DNA from: Nocardia higoensis
GTDB taxonomy: Bacteria; Actinomycetota; Actinomycetes; Mycobacteriales; Mycobacteriaceae
Reading direction: 5' to 3'
Length of the DNA stretch: 64,000 nt
Assembly: GCF_015477835.1 (NCBI RefSeq)
Contig: NZ_JADLQN010000005.1
Location: 209,829-273,828, forward strand
Part shown: positions 59,351 to 64,000 of the stretch, piece by piece
Position numbering within the stretch: position 1 is the stretch's first letter
Layout of the letters: the number at the start of each line of letters is the position of its first letter
Translations under genes and position numbers: made by a program
The notes under the pieces: model-generated
Database searches by the model: none
Told to the model about the DNA's origin: nothing
What the model saw: the letters and a program-made list of their open reading frames with translations, nothing else

Positions 59351-60154
59351 GTGACGACACAGGAAGCGAGTGCCCCAGTGAGCACCCCGGAGAACGACAC
59401 CAACGCCGAGTTCCCGGTCGACGACGTGGTGGCCGAGCAGGCCCGCGACGAGGTGGACGACGCGGCGCCCGCCGAGGAGCCTGTGGCCGAAGACGACGCT
59501 GTGGCCGAAGCCGCCCCCGAGGAGCCGGCCGATCCCGTCGCCGCGATGAAGGCCGCGCTGCGCCGCGCCCAGGGCGACTGGTATGTCATCCACTCCTACG
59601 CCGGCTACGAGAACAAGGTGAAGGCCAACCTCGAGACCCGCGTGCAGAACCTGGACCTCGAGGACTACATCTTCCAGGTCGAGGTGCCGACCGAAGAGGT
59701 CACCGAGATCAAGAACGGCCAGCGCAAGAACGTCAACCGCAAGGTGCTGCCCGGCTACATCCTGGTGCGCATGGAGCTCAACGACGAGTCCTGGGGCGCG
59801 GTGCGCAACACCCCCGGTGTCACCGGCTTCGTCGGCGCCACCTCCCGGCCCTCGCCGCTGTCCATCGACGACGTGGTGAAGTTCCTGGTGCCCGCCTCGC
59901 AGCGGAAGAAGGCGCCCGCCGCCGCTGCCGCGAGCGCCGAGTCCGCCGCGGGCGCCGAGGCGGCGCCGAAGCCGGTCATCGAGGTCGACTTCGAGGTCGG
60001 CGAGTCGGTGACGGTGATGGACGGCCCGTTCGCGACGCTGCCCGCCAGCATTTCCGAGGTCAACGCCGAGCAGCAGAAGCTGAAGGTGCTCGTGTCGATC
60101 TTCGGCCGCGAGACCCCGGTCGAGCTGGCCTTCACCCAGGTCGCGAAGATCTAG
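59351..60154 (+). CDS. nusG: Transcription termination/antitermination protein NusG
   Basis: RNA polymerase elongation factor. About 267 residues: an acidic Ala/Glu/Asp-rich N-terminal extension (about 1-70), the NGN domain (GDWYVIHSYAGYENKVKANL to about 185), an Ala-rich linker, and the C-terminal KOW domain (VGESVTVMDGPFATLPASI). AGAGGA lies 5 bases before the GTG at 59351; the ATG at 59345 abuts it. Long acidic extensions are usual in actinobacterial NusG. Confidence 0.95.
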   Translation: MTTQEASAPVSTPENDTNAEFPVDDVVAEQARDEVDDAAPAEEPVAEDDAVAEAAPEEPADPVAAMKAALRRAQGDWYVIHSYAGYENKVKANLETRVQNLDLEDYIFQVEVPTEEVTEIKNGQRKNVNRKVLPGYILVRMELNDESWGAVRNTPGVTGFVGATSRPSPLSIDDVVKFLVPASQRKKAPAAAAASAESAAGAEAAPKPVIEVDFEVGESVTVMDGPFATLPASISEVNAEQQKLKVLVSIFGRETPVELAFTQVAKI

Positions 60155-60267
60155 TTGCTTCCGTCGCGGCCCTGGCGGTCGGCGACGGGATGGTTCGGGC
60201 CCGCGCCGCGGGTTCGACTTCCGCGAGGCTTGCACACAGCAAGGACACCAACACCTAGGAAAGAAAG

Positions 60268-60702
60268 ATGCCCCCCAAGAAGAAGAAGCTCGCCGGGATC
60301 ATCAAGCTTCAGATCCAGGCCGGTCAGGCGAACCCGGCTCCGCCGGTGGGCCCCGCTCTCGGTCAGCACGGCGTCAACATCATGGAGTTCTGCAAGGCGT
60401 ACAACGCCGCGACCGAGTCGCAGCGTGGCAACGTCATCCCGGTCGAGATCTCGGTGTACGAGGACCGGTCCTTCGACTTCAAGCTGAAGACCCCGCCGGC
60501 CGCCAGGCTGCTGCTCAAGGCCGCGGGCGTGCAGAAGGGCTCGGCCGAGCCGCACCGCAACAAGGTCGCCTCGGTGACCATGGACCAGGTGCGCGAGATC
60601 GCCAAGACCAAGATGGAAGATCTCAACGCCAACGACATCGATCAGGCCGCGAAGATCATCGCCGGTACCGCTCGCTCGATGGGCATCACTGTCGAGGCGT
60701 GA
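60268..60702 (+). CDS. rplK: 50S ribosomal protein L11
   Basis: Binds 23S rRNA in the GTPase-associated centre. The 144-residue protein has the N-terminal domain with IQAGQANPAPPVGPALGQHG (thiostrepton loop) and the C-terminal RNA-binding domain ending GTARSMGITVEA. GGAAAGAAAG precedes the ATG. A 103-base gap leads to rplA, in which no terminator was seen, so the genes are probably one operon. Confidence 0.98.
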   Translation: MPPKKKKLAGIIKLQIQAGQANPAPPVGPALGQHGVNIMEFCKAYNAATESQRGNVIPVEISVYEDRSFDFKLKTPPAARLLLKAAGVQKGSAEPHRNKVASVTMDQVREIAKTKMEDLNANDIDQAAKIIAGTARSMGITVEA

Positions 60703-60805
60703 GCCTCGGCACGAACCCGTCGGGCTGGAACGCCGCCCGGCAAGACACGGTGGGAGGGTCGGCCAGACCCGTGAACCACTTCTGAACCACGAAGGACAGA
60801 CAATC

Positions 60806-61519
60806 ATGGCAAAACGAAGCAAGGCGTACCTCGCCGCGGCCGAGAAGGTCGATCGCTCGAAGCTCTACTCCCCGCTGGCCGCCGCGCGGCTGGCCAAGGA
60901 GACCGCCACCACCAAGACCGACGCGACCGTCGAGGTCGCCGTCCGTCTCGGTGTGGACCCCCGCAAGGCCGACCAGATGGTTCGCGGCACCGTGAACCTG
61001 CCGCACGGCACCGGTAAGACCGCCCGCGTCATCGTGTTCGCGGCCGGCGAGAAGGCTGCCGAGGCCGAGGCGGCGGGCGCCGACGCGGTGGGCGCCGAGG
61101 ATCTGATCGAGCGTATCCAGGGCGGCTGGCTGGACTTCGACGCCGCGATCGCCACCCCGGACCAGATGGCCAAGGTCGGCCGCATCGCGCGTGTCCTGGG
61201 CCCGCGCGGTCTGATGCCGAACCCGAAGACGGGCACGGTCACCAACGACGTGACCAAGGCCGTCAACGACATCAAGGGCGGCAAGATCAACTTCCGCGTC
61301 GACAAGCAGGCCAACCTGCACTTCGTCATCGGCAAGGCGTCCTTCGACGACGCCAAGCTGGTGGAGAACTACGGCGCCGCGCTGGAGGAGATCCTGCGCG
61401 TCAAGCCCTCCACCGCGAAGGGCCGCTACGTCAAGAAGGTGACGGTCTCGACGAACACCGGACCGGGCATCCCGGTGGACCCGAACCGCACCCGCAACCT
61501 CCTCGACGAGGAAGCGTGA
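60806..61519 (+). CDS. rplA: 50S ribosomal protein L1
   Basis: L1-stalk protein of the large subunit and probable repressor of its own mRNA. The 237-residue protein shows VEVAVRLGVDPRKADQMVRG, the hinge motif RVLGPRGLMPNPKTGTVT and the C-terminal VKKVTVSTNTGPGIPVD. Length is normal. It is followed by a 19-bp perfect hairpin. Confidence 0.98.
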   Translation: MAKRSKAYLAAAEKVDRSKLYSPLAAARLAKETATTKTDATVEVAVRLGVDPRKADQMVRGTVNLPHGTGKTARVIVFAAGEKAAEAEAAGADAVGAEDLIERIQGGWLDFDAAIATPDQMAKVGRIARVLGPRGLMPNPKTGTVTNDVTKAVNDIKGGKINFRVDKQANLHFVIGKASFDDAKLVENYGAALEEILRVKPSTAKGRYVKKVTVSTNTGPGIPVDPNRTRNLLDEEA

Positions 61520-61545
61520 GCGCCGACAGGTAACCCCTGATCCGT

Positions 61546-61588
61546 CCGTGAGGGTGGGAACGCTACCGAAGCGTTCCCACCCTCACGG
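61546..61588 (+). terminator. Long hairpin after rplA
   Basis: CCGTGAGGGTGGGAACGCT at 61546-61564 pairs perfectly with AGCGTTCCCACCCTCACGG at 61570-61588 around ACCGA. It is followed by CGTTTCC, a short T-run. Should end the rplKA transcript. Confidence 0.8.
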
Positions 61589-61634
61589 CGTTTCCGACGG
61601 GAGTAACCGGCCGGACCGCCCGGTTGATCCCGGT

Positions 61635-62333
61635 GTGACCGAACACCAGACCTCCGGCTCCATGGCACCCGGCGCCGCATCATCCGGCTCCGCATCACCC
61701 GGCTCCGCGACGGCCGCTTCCGCGACGCCCGGCTCCGCGAGATCCGATTCCGCGACAGCGGGTTCGGTGACGGCGGGTTCGGTGACGGCGCGGATTCTGC
61801 TGATCTCCGGAAGCACCCGCGAGGGCTCCACGAACACCGCCGCACTGCGCACTGTCGCCGCGGATGCCACCGGGGAGGTCCGCGTGCGGCTCTACGGGGG
61901 TCTGCGCGAGGTGCCCGCCTTCGTGCCCGGTGCCGACCCAGGGCAGTTCCCCGCCGTCGTCGCGCTGCGGGCCGCGCTGGCGTGGGCCGACGCGGTGTTG
62001 ATCTCGACCCCGGAGTACGCGGGCACCTTGCCCGGCGCGTTGAAGAACCTGCTCGACTGGACGGTGGGCACCGCCGACCTGTACGAGAAGCCGGTCGCCT
62101 GGCTGGCGGTGGCCCCGGCGGGGCGCGGCGAGGGTGCTACCTCCACCTTGGCGAGTGTGCTCGGTTACGTCGGTGCGCGGGTGGTGCGGGCGGCGTGCCT
62201 GAGCAGCCAGGTCCTGGCTTCCGAAATCGGCGACGACGGCCTGGTGACCAGCGCCGCATTCCGCAGCACTGCCGCCGATGCGGTGAACATGCTTGCGGCA
62301 CAGGCCATCACAATGGTGAACGCACGCGGTTGA
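61635..62333 (+). CDS. NADPH-dependent FMN reductase-family protein
   Basis: A flavodoxin-like reductase of 232 residues from this start. Residues ~1-50 are an Ala/Ser/Gly/Thr repeat encoded by 15-bp DNA repeats. The domain begins with ARILLISGSTREGSTNTAAL (FMN phosphate loop) and has VLISTPEYAGTLPGALKNLLDW (family signature). A longer frame to 61548 would start inside the terminator stem and is rejected; internal GTGs near 61768 and 61783 could also be used. Substrate unknown. It interrupts the rplKA-rplJL neighbourhood. Confidence 0.85.
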   Translation: MTEHQTSGSMAPGAASSGSASPGSATAASATPGSARSDSATAGSVTAGSVTARILLISGSTREGSTNTAALRTVAADATGEVRVRLYGGLREVPAFVPGADPGQFPAVVALRAALAWADAVLISTPEYAGTLPGALKNLLDWTVGTADLYEKPVAWLAVAPAGRGEGATSTLASVLGYVGARVVRAACLSSQVLASEIGDDGLVTSAAFRSTAADAVNMLAAQAITMVNARG

Positions 62334-62454
62334 TGCCGTTTCGATGAGCAGCGTGACAGGGTCGGAGCGGCCGACGTCGACCCGTTTTGGCAGATGAGGG
62401 GCCTACCGGGTACTCTGGTCGGAAGTTGTCGACCAGTTCGACCGCTACCCAATC

Positions 62455-62620
62455 CGTTCTACCGAAGACCGTTGGTCGCCGTGCCCGTAAGGGTTCGGCC
62501 GAAGGTCCGGCATCGCGCCGGCGGCCCACGCAGGGAGAGCCGAGGCTGGGAGCCCCGTTCGAGCGAGAGCTCGTAGGGTCTTTCTGATGCGCCCCGGAAC
62601 GCTCTGCGTCCGGGGCGTTC
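62455..62620 (+). ncRNA. Ribosomal protein L10 leader (rplJL autoregulatory mRNA leader)
   Basis: The 372 bases before rplJ hold no gene. ACCGAAGACCG followed by TTGGTCG at 62461 matches the conserved start of actinobacterial L10 leaders. Later a hairpin CGAGC-GAGA-GCTCG lies at 62560-62573, and CGCCCCGGA/TCCGGGGCG at 62590-62617 ends in GTTCGTGTT, like an attenuator. In the known family L10(L12)4 binds such a leader to limit its own synthesis. Assignment from sequence features and position only. Confidence 0.75.
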
Positions 62621-62705
62621 GTGTTGCCGGGGACTTTCCCGCAACAGACTCCCGCGGTGATCGGTAGGGGGAGACACCAACCGAGCATCAGAGAGGAGGC
62701 GAAGT

Positions 62706-63236
62706 ATGGCAAAGGCTGAGAAGGTCACCGCGGTCGCGGAGATCGCTGAGCAGTTCAAGAGCTCGACGGCCACCGTGGTCACCGAGTACCGCGGCCTGTC
62801 CGTCGGCAAGCTCACCGAACTGCGTCGTGCGCTCGGTGACGAGGCCACCTACTCCGTCGCCAAGAACACCCTGGTCAAGCGGGCGGCCGCCGAGGCGGGC
62901 GTCGAGGGTCTGGACGAGCTGTTCGTCGGTCCCACCGCGATCACCTTCATCACCGGTGAGCCGGTCAACGCGGCCAAGGCGCTCAAGACCTTCGCGAAGG
63001 ACAACAAGGCGCTCGTCATCAAGGGCGGCTACATGGACGGCAATGCGCTGTCCGTCGCCGAAGTCGAGCAGATTGCCGACCTGGAGACCCGCGAGGTCCT
63101 GCTGGCCAAGCTGGCCGGCGCGCTGAAGGGCAACCTGGCGAAGGCTGCCGGTCTGTTCAACGCTCCCGCGTCGCAGGTGGCCCGCCTGGCCGCCGCGCTC
63201 GAGGAGAAGAAGCGGGCCGAAGGCGGCGCGGAATAA
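62706..63236 (+). CDS. rplJ: 50S ribosomal protein L10
   Basis: Stalk base that carries L7/L12 dimers. The 176-residue protein has the N-terminal rRNA-binding domain (AIAEQFKSSTATVVTEYRGL-like, YSVAKNTLVKRAA) and the C-terminal helix that binds L12 dimers (RLAAALEEKKRAEGGAE). GGAGG lies upstream of the ATG. It is preceded by the L10 leader and followed 51 bases later by rplL. Confidence 0.98.
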   Translation: MAKAEKVTAVAEIAEQFKSSTATVVTEYRGLSVGKLTELRRALGDEATYSVAKNTLVKRAAAEAGVEGLDELFVGPTAITFITGEPVNAAKALKTFAKDNKALVIKGGYMDGNALSVAEVEQIADLETREVLLAKLAGALKGNLAKAAGLFNAPASQVARLAAALEEKKRAEGGAE

Positions 63237-63287
63237 TTTCCGCGAATAAATACCCCCTGCATACTTTTAAATCGAAAGGAAACAACA

Positions 63288-63668
63288 ATGGCCAACGTTG
63301 ACGAACTGCTCGAGACCTTCGGCAACATGACCCTGCTCGAGCTGTCGGACTTCGTCAAGAAGTTCGAAGAGAAGTTCGAGGTCACCGCTGCTGCTCCGGT
63401 CGCCGTCGCCGCCGTCGGTGGCGCTGCCGCTCCGGCCGAGGCCGCCGAGGAGCAGGACGAGTTCGACGTCATCCTCGAGGGTGCGGGCGACAAGAAGATC
63501 CAGGTCATCAAGGTGGTCCGTGAGATCGTCTCCGGCCTGGGCCTGAAGGAAGCCAAGGACCTGGTCGAGGGCGCCCCGAAGGCGATCCTGGAGAAGGTTG
63601 CCAAGGATGCCGCCGAGGCCGCCAAGGCGAAGCTGGAAGAGGCCGGCGCCAAGGTCGCCGTCAAGTAA
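63288..63668 (+). CDS. rplL: 50S ribosomal protein L7/L12
   Basis: Multicopy stalk protein that recruits translation factors. The 126-residue protein has the N-terminal dimer domain (NVDELLETFGNMTLLELSDF), an Ala/Val-rich hinge and the C-terminal domain (KKIQVIKVVREIVSGLGLKE and APKAILEKVAKDAAE). AAAGGAAAC precedes the ATG. Followed by a terminator. Confidence 0.98.
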   Translation: MANVDELLETFGNMTLLELSDFVKKFEEKFEVTAAAPVAVAAVGGAAAPAEAAEEQDEFDVILEGAGDKKIQVIKVVREIVSGLGLKEAKDLVEGAPKAILEKVAKDAAEAAKAKLEEAGAKVAVK

Positions 63669-63686
63669 TTCCACCGAATTACTTCC

Positions 63687-63724
63687 ACGGGCGGTCCTCA
63701 TTGCGGGGGCCGCCCGTTCGTCAT
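63687..63724 (+). terminator. Terminator after rplL
   Basis: ACGGGCGG at 63687-63694 pairs with CCGCCCGT at 63710-63717, with further TCC/GGG pairing inside, then TCGTCATTT. Ends the rplJL operon. Confidence 0.75.
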
Positions 63725-63797
63725 TTCCGGGCGATAAACGCGCAATTCGCGGCATCGGCGTGGTTACTCTTCGGTCAGGTAGTGGTGTGCACATCAC

Positions 63798-63844
63798 ATC
63801 GATGCGTTAGAGTGACCGAACCCACTGTGACGTGACGCATCGAT
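63798..63844. promoter_or_regulatory. Inverted repeat upstream of mceG
   Basis: ATCGATGCGT at 63798-63807 and ACGCATCGAT at 63835-63844 are exact reverse complements 27 bases apart, 50-100 bases before the mceG start. Each arm also contains the palindrome ATCGAT. Could be an operator pair or an mRNA stem. Confidence 0.6.
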
Positions 63845-63894
63845 CGTCATCCGTGTATCCGGTGGGGGGCTCGCCGAGAATTGTGGAGGTTTGC

Positions 63895-64000
63895 GTGGGC
63901 GTCGAGGTCAGAACAGAGGGCGTGACGAAGTCCTTCGGTTCGCAGCGTATTTGGCAGGATGTCTCGATCACGCTGCCCGCCGGTGAGGTGAGTGCCCTGC
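63895..64000 (+). CDS. mceG: ABC transporter ATPase MceG (Mkl), N-terminal part; continues beyond the window
   Basis: ATPase that powers Mce lipid importers. The visible 35 codons read VGVEVRTEGVTKSFGSQRIW and QDVSITLPAGEVSAL, closely matching the start of mycobacterial Mkl/MceG (Rv0655), as I recall it. The Walker A motif lies past the window end. GGAGG lies six bases before the GTG. Position after rplJL is conserved. Confidence 0.9.
   Translation, partial: MGVEVRTEGVTKSFGSQRIWQDVSITLPAGEVSAL

Noticed and set aside
61548..61634. Longer N-terminus for the FMN reductase
   Set aside because: The upstream start lies inside the stem of the rplA hairpin terminator.

Overview
The window is high-GC actinobacterial chromosome, almost certainly from a Nocardia-like member of the mycolic-acid-forming Mycobacteriales. 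The gene order follows the Mycobacterium tuberculosis stretch from senX3-regX3 (Rv0490-0491) to rplJ-rplL-mceG (Rv0651-0655), compared here from memory. Typical markers are a (3R)-hydroxyacyl-ACP dehydratase HadAB, a MenJ-type menaquinone reductase, a MceG ATPase and a mycothiol-family DinB-like protein. A Rex repressor in front of hemA and a BldC-type regulator are shared with other actinobacteria such as Streptomyces. No insertion sequence, prophage, integrase or CRISPR array was seen.

Layout. 1-1562: end of the phosphate-responsive SenX3 sensor kinase and its regulator RegX3. 1639-3985: three small secreted proteins on the minus strand, two of them tandem paralogues, and a cysteine-rich conserved protein. 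4052-14376: Ppx1, a proline-rich membrane protein, a TIM-barrel protein, a thioesterase, ProC, an excisionase-type HTH protein, ribosomal protein bS22, an SDR protein, an acyltransferase, a HAD phosphatase and a glutaredoxin-like protein. 14448-24927: rex-hemA-hemC-hemD, then hemB, small membrane proteins and hemL, which together make tetrapyrrole from glutamyl-tRNA. 24924-30399: a tightly overlapping cytochrome c maturation operon (mutase-like, ResA-like, CcdA, ResB, CcsB) ending in an orphan HigA-like antitoxin. 30451-33981: small membrane proteins, BldC-like regulator, Cds1-like cysteine desulfhydrase, and an HTH/Clp-R-domain gene pair.

34101-54498 carries much of menaquinone synthesis (menA, menE, menB, menD, menG, menJ and a polyprenyl diphosphate synthase). 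Interspersed are a TetR/aldo-keto reductase pair and a 1492-residue protein that fuses a molybdenum nitrate reductase to a flavoprotein diflavin reductase. 54709-58472: HtpX, YajQ, tRNA-Tyr, tRNA-Thr, tRNA-Met, rpmG and a fused HadA-HadB dehydratase. 58727-63668: tRNA-Trp, secE, nusG, rplK, rplA, an FMN-reductase-like gene and rplJ-rplL. The window ends inside mceG.

Heme synthesis, cytochrome c maturation and menaquinone synthesis together supply the respiratory chain. The first of these is under a clear Rex (NADH/NAD+) operator. Many genes start 6-8 bases after a TANNNT box with no ribosome binding site, so leaderless transcripts look common here.
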